NCBI RefSeq assembly: GCF_030269685.1
Contig: NZ_BSTT01000004.1
Location: forward strand, 62,001-126,000
Direction: 5' to 3'
DNA length: 64,000 bases
Source: Actinomycetospora sp. NBRC 106378
GTDB taxonomy: Bacteria; Actinomycetota; Actinomycetes; Mycobacteriales; Pseudonocardiaceae
Position numbers and translations under genes: made by a program. Below the pieces are notes generated by a model, which was given only the letters and a program-made list of their open reading frames with translations, was not told the DNA's origin and did no database searches. The stretch's first letter is position 1. Each line of letters begins with the position of its first letter. Of the stretch, positions 51,998 to 63,774 are shown in pieces.

Positions 51998-53029
51998 CTA
52001 CGGCCGCACCAGCACCTTGAGCGCCTCACGGTCGTTCATCGCGCGGTAGCCCTCGGGGGTCTCGTCGAGCCCGATGGTCCGGTCGAAGACCTTGCCGGGC
52101 TGGATCTTCCCGTCCATCACGTCGGGCAGCAGCTCGTGCATGTTGGCCTGGGTCGGCGCGATGCCACCGGCGATGGTGATGTTCGCGCCGAACTTGCGGG
52201 CGGCGTTCGGGATGGCGCCGCTCTGCGGGACGCCGACGATCCCGACGAACCCGCCGGGCTTCGTCACGTTGAGCGCCGTCGTCAGCGACTGGTCGTAGCC
52301 GACGGCCTCCACGGTCGAGTGGGCGCCGTCGGTCCCGAGGATGTCGCGGACCTTCTGCTCGCCCTCCTCGCCGCGCTCCTCGACGACGTCGGTGGCGCCG
52401 AACTCACGGCCGAGGTCGGTGCGGGCCTTGTGGTGGCCCATGAGGACGATCCGCTCGGCGCCGAGGCGCTTCGCGGCGAGCACGGCGAGCAGGCCGACGG
52501 CCCCGTCACCCACGACGACGACGTCCTTGCCCGGCTCCACCCGCGCCGACACCGCGGCGTGGTGGCCGGTGCCGAACACGTCGGACAGCGTGAGGAGGCT
52601 CGGCATGAGGTCGGACTCGACCGGCACGTCCAGCTTCATCAGCGAGTGGTCGGCGAAGGGGACGCGCGCCGCCTCGCCCTGGCCGCCGTCCGTCTCGGCG
52701 CCCCACGCGCTGCCGTTCGGGCAGGCGGTGGTGAGGCCGGCCCGGCAGTACTCGCAGGTGCCGTCGGCGTAGAAGAACGGCGCGACGACGACGTCGCCCT
52801 GCTTGAGCCGGCTGATGTCCGAGCCGGTCTCCTCGACGACGCCGATGAACTCGTGGCCGATCCGGCCGCCCTCGTCGGTCGCCTCGCGGCTCTTGTACGG
52901 CCAGAGGTCGGAGCCGCAGATGCAGGAGTGCGTGATCCGGACGATCGCGTCCGTCGGGTTCTCCAGTTTCGGGTCGGGGACCTCCTCGACCCGGATGTCG
53001 CCTGCTCCGTAGATGAGAGTCGCCTTCAT
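51998..53029 (-). CDS. Zinc-dependent alcohol dehydrogenase-like oxidoreductase
   Basis: The 343-residue MDR product has the catalytic zinc ligands in THSCICGSDLWP (Cys) and RIGHEFIGVVEE (His-Glu). The structural lobe ADGTCEYCRAGLTTACPNG has one Cys of the usual four replaced by Asp. The NAD(P)-binding motif is VVVVGDGAVGLLAVLAAKRLGA. It belongs to the zinc-dependent ADH family seen widely in actinobacteria. Substrate unknown. Confidence 0.88.
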   Translation of the reverse strand: MKATLIYGAGDIRVEEVPDPKLENPTDAIVRITHSCICGSDLWPYKSREATDEGGRIGHEFIGVVEETGSDISRLKQGDVVVAPFFYADGTCEYCRAGLTTACPNGSAWGAETDGGQGEAARVPFADHSLMKLDVPVESDLMPSLLTLSDVFGTGHHAAVSARVEPGKDVVVVGDGAVGLLAVLAAKRLGAERIVLMGHHKARTDLGREFGATDVVEERGEEGEQKVRDILGTDGAHSTVEAVGYDQSLTTALNVTKPGGFVGIVGVPQSGAIPNAARKFGANITIAGGIAPTQANMHELLPDVMDGKIQPGKVFDRTIGLDETPEGYRAMNDREALKVLVRP

Positions 53030-53231
53030 ACCCCGGGGCTACCCGTGGGCCGCGCCCGCATGCGGCGATCCTGATGGCTCACACCGCTCACCGGGGTCCC
53101 GACGGCAGGCGTGGTGACGATGGCGCTCTGCTCCCACTCGGCGGGACTGGACCGCCATCGTCGTGGGGGTGGCCGTCAAGGGCCTCGCGGGCGACGTGTA
53201 ATGTCTTCTCCCGGTGGGCCCCAGGGCTCCG
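53030..53231. other. Intergenic region with stem-loop and tRNA promoter
   Basis: A 10-bp inverted repeat (GACGATGGCG and CGCCATCGTC) spans 53116-53162. A candidate tRNA promoter follows: TAATGT at 53199-53204, with GTCAAG 18 bp upstream. The section near 53116 also resembles a degraded 30-bp-period repeat, which is not certain. Confidence 0.45.
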
Positions 53232-53321
53232 GGAGGCTTCGCCTAGTCTGGTCTATGGCGCCGCACTGCTAATGCGGTTTGGGGTAACCCCCCATCCCGG
53301 GTTCAAATCCCGGAGCCTCCG
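53232..53321 (+). tRNA. tRNA-Ser(GCT)
   Basis: Acceptor GGAGGCT pairs with AGCCTCC. The anticodon loop CTGCTAA gives anticodon GCT. A long variable arm follows and the T-arm is CCGGGTTCAAATCCCGG. The 3' CCA is not encoded. It reads AGC/AGU codons. Confidence 0.93.
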
Positions 53322-53365
53322 CTGCGGCAGTGGCAGTAGTCTGCCGCCGAACAACTCAAGATCCT

Positions 53366-53438
53366 GCGCCCGTAGCTCAACGGATAGAGCATCTGACTAC
53401 GGATCAGAAGGTTAGGGGTTCGAATCCCTTCGGGCGCG
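53366..53438 (+). tRNA. tRNA-Arg(ACG)
   Basis: Acceptor GCGCCCG pairs with CGGGCGC. The D-arm is GCTCAACGGATAGAGC, the anticodon stem is TCTGA/TCAGA with loop CTACGGA (anticodon ACG), and the T-arm is AGGGGTTCGAATCCCTT. The 3' CCA is not encoded. The anticodon A is expected to be edited to inosine. Confidence 0.95.
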
Positions 53439-53445
53439 CATCACG

Positions 53446-53475
53446 AGGGCCCGTCACCGACCGGTGACGGGCCCT
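53446..53475 (+). terminator. Strong intrinsic terminator after tRNA-Arg
   Basis: A perfect 14-bp stem (AGGGCCCGTCACCG and CGGTGACGGGCCCT) with a two-base loop, followed by TTCGTC, lies 7 bp after the tRNA. Confidence 0.85.
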
Positions 53476-53590
53476 TCGTCGTCCCCGTGTCGAGTGGTAC
53501 ACGGGACCGCCGGAACTGCTTGAGTGCCACTCGCCGGGAGCCGGACGTCCCGGTCGAGGTGGAGGCGACGCCCGTCCTCGATCGACGCGC

Positions 53591-54217
53591 TCAGAGCAGC
53601 CGCTTCGAGCTGCGCCGGAAGGCCCACACGACGACGACGGCGGCGAGCACCGTCAGCGGCGTCCCCATGACGACGCGGGCGATGCCGAGTCCGCCGGTCG
53701 CGTCGGCGAGGTAGAGCCACTGCTGGATGACGAAGCGGGCGCCGAACACGACCGCGGCCGCGAGCGTGGCGAGGTCGTGGGCGCGCAGGACCCGGCGGTC
53801 GGTCCGCCACGCGTGCGTGCCGCCGTGCACCAGGTTCCACACGACGCCGGTGATCGGCCGTCGCGCCAGCAGGGACCCGGCGGTCACCACGAAGCCGGCC
53901 AGGGAGGCCCAGATGCCGATGACGAAGAAGTCCCGCGCCGACCCGGTGAACGCGACGACGGCGGCGGCGACCCCGACGCCGAGCAGGCTGCCCACCGCCG
54001 AGGCGACCTTCTCGCCCCGGACCAGCCGCAGGATCGTCAGGCCGAGGCCGGCCGCGAGGGAGACGGCGAGCGTGATCGGCAGGGAGAGGAACGCGTTCGC
54101 CGTGACGAACACGATCACCGGGATCGTGGAGTAGACGAAGCCCTGTACGCCGCCCATCTGCTCGAGGGCCGTCGGTGCCGGTCGCGTCGGAGCGTCGGTC
54201 TGCTGCTGTTCGCTCAT
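53591..54217 (-). CDS. DUF3159-family membrane protein
   Basis: The 208-residue product has about six membrane helices. It begins LEQMGGVQGFVYSTIPVIVFVTANAF, a DUF3159 hallmark, and has RPITGVVWNLVHGGTHAWRTDRRVLRAHDLATL. The function is unknown. The ATG at 54217 was preferred over the upstream GTG because GAGGT lies just before it. An imperfect CGAGTGG palindrome lies between the tRNA-Arg terminator and its stop. Confidence 0.8.
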   Translation of the reverse strand: MSEQQQTDAPTRPAPTALEQMGGVQGFVYSTIPVIVFVTANAFLSLPITLAVSLAAGLGLTILRLVRGEKVASAVGSLLGVGVAAAVVAFTGSARDFFVIGIWASLAGFVVTAGSLLARRPITGVVWNLVHGGTHAWRTDRRVLRAHDLATLAAAVVFGARFVIQQWLYLADATGGLGIARVVMGTPLTVLAAVVVVWAFRRSSKRLL

Positions 54218-54286
54218 GACCTCAGCTGACTCCGTGACGCTGCGGCACACTCAAGCCGCACGTGAAGCAGACCACACTCGGCATAA

Positions 54287-54309
54287 AACGGATACTGAAA
54301 CTATCCGTT
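54287..54309. promoter_or_regulatory. Perfect 23-bp operator-like palindrome
   Basis: AACGGATA-N7-TATCCGTT (arms 8 bp, loop CTGAAAC) is AT-richer than its surroundings. It is positioned in the 137-bp gap between divergent DUF3159 and SnoaL-like genes, about 46 bp before the latter's start. It is a likely dimeric regulator site; the regulator is unknown. Confidence 0.6.
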
Positions 54310-54354
54310 CGGGCATCATCTCGGCATCCGTCGTCGAGGAGAGGCGCAGCCGCC

Positions 54355-54796
54355 GTGTACCACGCCATCGTCCGCCGCGTCGCCCGTCGCACCTTCGACC
54401 GGGTGGCCGCCCGGGACTACGGGGCCGTGCTGGCCGCGTGCAGCCCGGACATCCACCACCGCTTCGGCGGCGACCACGCCCTCGGCGGCGAGCGCCACTC
54501 CCGCGAGGCTCTCGGACGGTGGTTCGAGCGCCTGGGCCGGCTGACGCCGACGCTCGCCCTCCGCGTGACGGACGTCTGGGTGAAGGGTCTCCCGCACGAC
54601 ACGGTGGCGGTCATCCGGTGGGAGGCGACCCAGGAGCCCCTCGACGGCGTCCCCTACCTCAACCGCGGCGTGCACGTCGTACGGATGAGGTGGGGGAAGG
54701 CCGTCGAGATCGACGCGAACGAGAACTCGCAGCTCGTCGCCGACTACCTCGACCGGCTCGCGGCCCACGGCGTCGCGGAGGCGGCCGCCCCGCCCA

Positions 54797-54807
<11 letters not shown>
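54355..54807 (+). CDS. SnoaL-like/NTF2-fold protein
   Basis: The 150-residue product has the NTF2 pattern (FDRVAARDYGAVLAACSPDIHHRFGGDHALGGERHSREALGRWFERL) and later beta-strands (LRVTDVWVKGLPHDTVAVIRWEA; HVVRMRWGKAVEIDANEN). SnoaL-type proteins are cyclases, hydratases or ligand binders. The GTG at 54355 was chosen for the GAGGAGAGG site upstream. The 23-bp palindrome sits upstream. It overlaps the convergent peptidase gene by 11 bp. Confidence 0.7.
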
Positions 54808-58790
<3,983 letters not shown>

Positions 58791-58800
58791 GGAGGTTCTT

Positions 58801-58842
58801 GCTCAGCTGAGCTAGTCTTTGCTCGTGCAAGCAAACCGCTCC
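58801..58842 (+). promoter_or_regulatory. TetR promoter/operator
   Basis: The perfect palindrome GCTCAGCTGAGC (58801-58812) abuts TAGTCT (58813-58818), a -10 box 6 nt before GTG 58825. A second dyad, TTTGC-N8-GCAAA, spans the start codon. Autoregulation is likely. Confidence 0.55.
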
Positions 58843-59439
58843 GTCACCGAGGCGGCCCGTCGACGACAGATCGTGGCCGCCACGATCGAGGTGCTCGCGG
58901 AGGTCGGTCACGGCGCCACGACCTTCACCCGGATCGCGCGGTGGGCGGGCCTGAGCAGCACCGGCCTGATCAGCTACCACTTCGCCGACAAGGCGGACCT
59001 GCTCGACGAGGTCCTCGCCGAGGTGGTGCGGGCGGCGGTGGCGTTCATGGGCCCGCGCATCGAGGCGGCCGAGGGGCACGTCGGCACGCTGTCCGCGCGG
59101 ATCGCGGCGAACGTCGAGCTGGTGGCCGAGCACCCCGCGCACGTCCGCGCACTGCGTGAGGTCCTCGCGGCGCCCGGCCGCAGCGCCCCGGCCGACGATG
59201 CGACCGCCGGACTCACCGACCGCGTGGGTGCCCTCGCCGCGCTCCTCCGGGACGGCCAGGCGCACGGGGCCTTCGGGTCCTTCGACCCCGAGCTGATGGC
59301 GCTCGCGGTCACCGGCGCGATCGACGCCGTGGTCGCGGTCCCGCCCGCCGGCGAGGAGCAGGTCCGCCGGGCGGCCCACGAACTCGCCGCGACCTTCGTC
59401 CGGGCCACCGCACCCGACGCCCCGGAGCCGCGGCCGTGA
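58825..59439 (+). CDS. TetR-family regulator
   Basis: The 204-residue product has a TetR HTH (RRRQIVAATIEVLAEVGHGATTFTRIARWAGLSSTGLISYHFADKADLLDEVL). The ligand domain has DDATAGLTDRVGALAALLRDGQAHGAFGSFDPELMALAVTGAIDAVVAV. The GTG at 58825 was preferred because TAGTCT lies just upstream. It heads a three-gene operon (GTGA overlap with the ABC ATPase), so it probably represses this exporter and responds to an exported compound. Confidence 0.85.
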   Translation: MQANRSVTEAARRRQIVAATIEVLAEVGHGATTFTRIARWAGLSSTGLISYHFADKADLLDEVLAEVVRAAVAFMGPRIEAAEGHVGTLSARIAANVELVAEHPAHVRALREVLAAPGRSAPADDATAGLTDRVGALAALLRDGQAHGAFGSFDPELMALAVTGAIDAVVAVPPAGEEQVRRAAHELAATFVRATAPDAPEPRP

Positions 59440-60179
59440 GCGACGTCCTGGCCCTGCGCGGCATCACGAAGCACTTCGGCGACACGCTCGCCGTCGACGA
59501 CCTGGACCTCACCGTCGCGGCCGGGAGCATCCTCGGGCTCGTCGGACCGAACGGGGCGGGCAAGACGACGGCGCTGTCGGTCGCCGTCGGCCTCCTGCGG
59601 CCGGACCGGGGCACCGTCACGGTCTGCGGGACCGCCGACCGGTACCGCGCGGCCTCCCTGGTCGGCGCGCTGCCGGCCGGACTCCCGCTCCCCGGGCGGC
59701 TGACCGGTCGGGAGCTGCTGACCTACCTCGGGCTGCTGCGTGGTCTCGACGCCGAGGAGGTCGCCTCGCGGACCGACGAGCTGCTCCGCGTCCTCGACCT
59801 CACGCACGGCGACCGGACCCTCGTCGTCGACTACTCGACGGGGATGACCAAGAAGCTCGCGCTCGCCGCCGCGCTCCTGCACAACCCGCGCCTGCTGGTG
59901 CTCGACGAACCGCTCGAGGCCGTGGATCCGGTGTCCGCCGCGACGATCCGCGCCCTGCTCGTGCGCTACGCGGCCGCCGGCGGGGCGGTGATCTGGTCCA
60001 GCCACGTCATGGCGCTCGTGGAGACGCTCTGCGACCACGTGGCCGTGATGGACCGTGGTCGGCTGGTGGCCTGCGGGACCACCGAGGAGGTCCGCGCCGG
60101 CCGCACCCTCGAGGAGAGCTTCGCGACGTTGGTCGGCGCGGACGTGGACCCGACGGGGCTCGCGTGGTTGGGACCCTGA
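59436..60179 (+). CDS. ABC transporter ATP-binding protein
   Basis: The 247-residue ATPase has Walker A GPNGAGKTT (residues 37-45), signature YSTGMTKKL (about 133-141), Walker B LLVLDEP (about 153-159) and the switch His in IWSSHVMALVE. It is the energy subunit of an ABC-2 type exporter. It overlaps the TetR gene by 4 bp and the permease by 16 bp. The substrate is unknown; lipid or antibiotic export would fit. Confidence 0.9.
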   Translation: MSDVLALRGITKHFGDTLAVDDLDLTVAAGSILGLVGPNGAGKTTALSVAVGLLRPDRGTVTVCGTADRYRAASLVGALPAGLPLPGRLTGRELLTYLGLLRGLDAEEVASRTDELLRVLDLTHGDRTLVVDYSTGMTKKLALAAALLHNPRLLVLDEPLEAVDPVSAATIRALLVRYAAAGGAVIWSSHVMALVETLCDHVAVMDRGRLVACGTTEEVRAGRTLEESFATLVGADVDPTGLAWLGP

Positions 60180-61633
60180 TCCGGATGCGGGCCGCCGTGC
60201 TCGCGCACACCGTGGCGGGCACGGGGACCCGCTGGCTCGTCCTGGCCGGGCTGCTCGGTCTCGCCTGCGCGGGATCGACGGTGTGGCTCGGCCTCGTCGG
60301 GACCCCGGGGACGCTGTCCTTCGTCCTCGCGCTGTGGGTGGGCGGGCAGGTGACCCAGGCCGCGCTCGCCGGGGGCGACCCCGTCCTGCCGCCCGAGATG
60401 CTCGCCCTGCTGCCGATCCGGCACCGGGTCCTCGCGGCGGCGACCCTCCTCATTGGCCTGCGGGAGCCCGCGACCCTCGTCACCGCCCTTGCCCTCGGCG
60501 CGCTGGTCGTCCGCGGCGTGGCGGCGGGTGCGGTGCTGGTGGGGCTCCTGGCCTGGGTCCTGACGGTGCTCCTGACCGTCGTCCTCGCCGCGCTCGCCGG
60601 AGCCCTGGTCGCTCCCGCGCGCCGCCGTGGCCGGGACCTCGCGACGATGGCCACGGCACTCGGCCTCGCCGTGGTCGCCCTCGCGGGCGGCGCCCTGCCG
60701 TTCCTCCTCCGCGCCCTCGACGGGCCAGGCCCGCTCACCACCGCCGTGCGGGGACTGCCGTCGGGCTGGGGCCTCCTCGCGGTCGACGCCGGTGGACGTC
60801 CGGCCGCGGTGGCCCTGCCGCTGGTGGGGCTCGCCCTGGTCACCCTGGCCGCCGCGGCTGCGCTCCCCGCCGCGCTCGAACGGCGCCTGGCCGGGGCGGC
60901 CGCCCCGTCGCGGCCGGGTCGCGGGAGCAGGACCCGACGGCGCGTCCTCCCCGGCGGACCGACGGGTGCCGTCGTCGGCCGGGAGCTGCGGCTGTGGCTC
61001 CGCGACCCCCTGCGTCTGACCTGTCTGGTCCTCGCGGCCCTCGTCAGCGTGGGCGCCGCCGCGGTCGCGGCCCTGACCTCGACCACCGCGTTGCTGCCGT
61101 TCGTCGGGGTCGGGTGGACCGTCATCGCGGCGGCGTGCGCGTCGAACCTGTCCGGGTTCGACGGCGGGTCGACCTGGCTCACGCGCCTCGTCCCGGGGTG
61201 GACGACGCCGGACCTGCGGGGGCGCCAGATCGCGTGGGCACTCCTGGTCGCGCCTCCGGCCGTGGTCGCGGGCGTTCTCGGGGTGTGGCTCTCCGGCGAC
61301 GCCTGGGCCTGGCCGTGGGTCGTGACCCTCACGCCGGCGCTGCTGGCGGGCGGCGCGGCGGTCGTCGGGCTGGGCTCGACGGTCGCGGTCCTCCCGCTCG
61401 ACGCCACCGGGGGCCCGACCCCGGCGTGGGCCGTGAAGGTCCACCTCGCCCTCTACGTCACCGCGCTGACCGCCGCCCCCGCCGCGACGCCGGTCGTCGT
61501 CGGTGTGGTCCTCGGTGTCCCGGGCCTGTGCTGGACGGGGGTGCCGGTCGCCGCCGTGGTCGGGGCCGTCCTCGTCGTCACGACATCGTGCGTGGCGACC
61601 CGGCGACTCCGGTCCCGGGAGCCGGCGTCGTGA
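60164..61633 (+). CDS. ABC-2 type exporter permease
   Basis: The 489-residue product has about 12 membrane helices (first at residues 10-35, LVLAGLLGLACAGSTVWLGLV) in two halves joined by a basic loop (LERRLAGAAAPSRPGRGSRTRRR). It is translationally coupled to the ATPase by a 16-bp overlap. The last 56 bp overlap the convergent sterol-desaturase gene. The substrate cannot be read from the sequence. Confidence 0.8.
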   Translation: MVGTLIRMRAAVLAHTVAGTGTRWLVLAGLLGLACAGSTVWLGLVGTPGTLSFVLALWVGGQVTQAALAGGDPVLPPEMLALLPIRHRVLAAATLLIGLREPATLVTALALGALVVRGVAAGAVLVGLLAWVLTVLLTVVLAALAGALVAPARRRGRDLATMATALGLAVVALAGGALPFLLRALDGPGPLTTAVRGLPSGWGLLAVDAGGRPAAVALPLVGLALVTLAAAAALPAALERRLAGAAAPSRPGRGSRTRRRVLPGGPTGAVVGRELRLWLRDPLRLTCLVLAALVSVGAAAVAALTSTTALLPFVGVGWTVIAAACASNLSGFDGGSTWLTRLVPGWTTPDLRGRQIAWALLVAPPAVVAGVLGVWLSGDAWAWPWVVTLTPALLAGGAAVVGLGSTVAVLPLDATGGPTPAWAVKVHLALYVTALTAAPAATPVVVGVVLGVPGLCWTGVPVAAVVGAVLVVTTSCVATRRLRSREPAS

Positions 61634-62468
61634 CCGGCGGAGCCGTCCGCCCCGGCGGGGCGAACACGTGCGCGAGCCGCTCGCGCCACGTCGTCGCCGC
61701 GCGGACGTCGCGCCAGATGGCGGCGAACTCGTGGTACTGCAGCCCGGCGACGTGGCGGGTGGGCGGCGGGGTGGTCAGGCCGTAGCGGGGGCGCTGCCGC
61801 TCCTCGGCGTAGGTGCCGAACAACCGGTCCCAGACGATGAGCATCCCGCCGTAGTTGCGGTCGAGGTACTCGGGGTCGCTCGCGTGGTGCACCCGGTGGT
61901 GCGACGGCGTGTTGAACACGAACTCGACCGGCGCCGGCAGCCGGCCGATCCGCTCGGTGTGCACGAGGAACTGGTAGACGAGGGTGATCGAGAAGGCCGT
62001 GAACACCATCCACGGCGGCACGCCGAGCAGGGGCAAGGGCACCCAGAACAGCATCTCGAACCACGGGTTCCACTTCTGGCGGGCCGCGGTGGAGAAGTTG
62101 AAGTACTCGCTGTTGTGGTGCGCCTGGTGGGCGGCCCAGACGAGCCGCACCCGGTGCGCGGTGCGGTGGTAGCAGTACCAGAGCAGGTCGACGCCGAGCA
62201 GCACGCCGACCCACGTCCACGGGCTCGACGGGTCGAGACGCAGTGGCGTCAGCTCGTACAGCACCGCGTAGCCGAGCAGGGCGACACCGCGCGCCACCGT
62301 GTTGAACAGCAGAGCGACCATGCCGCTCACGACGCTGGTGATCGTGTCGCGGCGCTCGTAGCCGCGGAGGTCGTCGTCGGCGAACACGGCGAACGAGACC
62401 GCCTCGAGCACGACGAAGGCGATGAAGAACGGCACCGCGAGGGTGAGGGGATCCCGGAGGACCGACAT
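61578..62468 (-). CDS. Sterol desaturase/fatty-acid hydroxylase family protein
   Basis: The 296-residue product is a di-iron membrane oxygenase with four to six helices and the histidine boxes WYCYHRTAHRV (HxxxH), AAHQAHHNSEYFNFS (HxxHH) and TPSHHRVHHASDPEYLDRNYGG (HxxHH). These match the FA_hydroxylase family. It probably hydroxylates or desaturates a lipid; bacterial members modify hopanoids, carotenoids or fatty acids. The ATG at 62468 was chosen over an upstream GTG because the 24 extra residues look non-coding. Confidence 0.88.
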   Translation of the reverse strand: MSVLRDPLTLAVPFFIAFVVLEAVSFAVFADDDLRGYERRDTITSVVSGMVALLFNTVARGVALLGYAVLYELTPLRLDPSSPWTWVGVLLGVDLLWYCYHRTAHRVRLVWAAHQAHHNSEYFNFSTAARQKWNPWFEMLFWVPLPLLGVPPWMVFTAFSITLVYQFLVHTERIGRLPAPVEFVFNTPSHHRVHHASDPEYLDRNYGGMLIVWDRLFGTYAEERQRPRYGLTTPPPTRHVAGLQYHEFAAIWRDVRAATTWRERLAHVFAPPGRTAPPVTTPAPGTGVAGSPRTMS

Positions 62469-62538
62469 GGGCGCATTGTGTCGGACCGGGTGGTTCCCCC
62501 CTCCTGCACCCGGAACGGGTGACGCCAGGATGCCGGGC

Positions 62539-63156
62539 ATGGCTCTCGTCCCGGTCGACCTGCCCGCCCCGATGACGATGCGCGGCCGCTGGGCCGCGTT
62601 CGCCGCGATCCTCGGCGCCCGCGGCTGGGGCAGCGGCGCCTTCGCCGAACCCGCCCGCTGGCACTACGACGACGGCGGGGGCAACTGGGCCGACCTGCAC
62701 CTCGTCGGACAGGGGCGCGCCGTGCTCGTCGGGAACGACCACGAGTACTCCGACACCTACTTCCGCGAGGCGGCGGCGTACTTCCAGGAGGAGGAGACCG
62801 ACCTCCTCGCGGGCGCGCCGGACTGGTGGGAGGCGCCGGCGGTCGACGGGATGGCGCGCGAGACGTGGGTCGGTTTCGTCTACGGGTGGGACGGCTCCGG
62901 CTGGTCGCGGGCGCCCTACGACCTCTCCGACGGGTTCACGTCGCTGCACCCCGTCTTCGTCGACGACGAGCGGTGCGCGGAGATGGTCGTCGAGTTCGTG
63001 GAGAACGAGGTGGAGGGTCCCGTACGCCCCGACGCCGTCGCCGCGCTGATCGCCGCGGGCGCCGACCTCACGCACGACCAGCTGCGCGCCGTCGCCGACG
63101 TCCCGGGGTGGGACCTCGACGCGGGCGTCGCGGCGGCGCGGGCGTTCCGGGGCTGA
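62539..63156 (+). CDS. Hypothetical protein, unknown function
   Basis: The 205-residue product has aromatic-rich motifs (ARWHYDDGGGNWADLHLVGQGRAVLVGNDHEYSDTYF, then DWWEAPAVDGMARETWVGFVYGWDGSGWSR). A helical C-terminus follows (DDERCAEMVVEFVENEVEGPVR). It is acidic and probably cytoplasmic. ATG 62539 has CAGGAT 7 nt upstream; ATG 62530 is an alternative. I do not recognise the family. Confidence 0.6.
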   Translation: MALVPVDLPAPMTMRGRWAAFAAILGARGWGSGAFAEPARWHYDDGGGNWADLHLVGQGRAVLVGNDHEYSDTYFREAAAYFQEEETDLLAGAPDWWEAPAVDGMARETWVGFVYGWDGSGWSRAPYDLSDGFTSLHPVFVDDERCAEMVVEFVENEVEGPVRPDAVAALIAAGADLTHDQLRAVADVPGWDLDAGVAAARAFRG

Positions 63157-63161
63157 GCGGT

Positions 63162-63692
63162 TCAGCGCGGCGTCGTCAGCCCGTCCAGGACGAAGCCCGC
63201 GAGCCGGTCGGCGCGGACGGGCCAGGTCTCGTCGTCGGGCAGCGTCCAGAGGCCCGCGAGCAGGGCGAGCACGTCGGCGGGGTCGCGGTCGTCGCGCAGC
63301 GTCCCGTCGGCCCGGCCCCGGGCGAGGATGCGGTCGAGGGCGTCCAGGATCACGCCTCGCGCGGGCGGGTGGTCGGCGCCCGGGGCGTGGAGCAGGTCGC
63401 CGAGCGCGCGCTTGGTCCGGGCGAACTCGACGAAGCGCAGGAGCCAGCCCGCGAGTGCGACCGCGCCGGTGCCCTCGTCCGCGAGTTCGCCGAGTGACGC
63501 GATCTCCTGGGCGTAGGTGGCGGCGACCAGGGCCTCGCGGTTGGGGAAGTGCCGGTAGAGCGTCGCGATGCTCACGCCCGCCTCGCGGGCGACCTTCTCC
63601 AGGGGGACGTCCGCGCCGTCGGAGGCGAAGCGGGCGGACGCGCTGCGGAGGAGCGCGTCGCGGTTCGCGCGGGCGTCGGCACGGGGTGACAC
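63162..63692 (-). CDS. TetR-family regulator
   Basis: The 176-residue product has a TetR HTH (NRDALLRSASARFASDGADVPLEKVAREAGVSIATLYRHFPNREALVAAT) and a short ligand domain. It is divergent from the SDR gene, and the two CGTAG-N5-CTACG palindromes in the gap are its likely operators. Confidence 0.88.
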   Translation of the reverse strand: MSPRADARANRDALLRSASARFASDGADVPLEKVAREAGVSIATLYRHFPNREALVAATYAQEIASLGELADEGTGAVALAGWLLRFVEFARTKRALGDLLHAPGADHPPARGVILDALDRILARGRADGTLRDDRDPADVLALLAGLWTLPDDETWPVRADRLAGFVLDGLTTPR

Positions 63693-63700
63693 ACGACAAG

Positions 63701-63756
63701 CGTAGACGCCCTACGTTTCGGTGGTACGGTCGATCCGTATCCGTAGGAGCCCTACG
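63701..63756 (+). promoter_or_regulatory. Two identical TetR operator palindromes
   Basis: CGTAGACGCCCTACG (63701-63715) and CGTAGGAGCCCTACG (63742-63756) are perfect 5-5-5 palindromes, both followed by TTTCG, with centres 41 bp apart. They cover the divergent promoters of the TetR and SDR genes. Confidence 0.75.
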
Positions 63757-63774
63757 TTTCGAGGGAGCACGACC

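Noticed and set aside
53116-53162. Possible fifth copy of the 30-bp-period repeat
   Set aside because: Similarity to the repeat is only partial (GGTGACGATGGC with GCTCTGCTCCCACTCGG) and the 10-bp inverted repeat explains the structure better.
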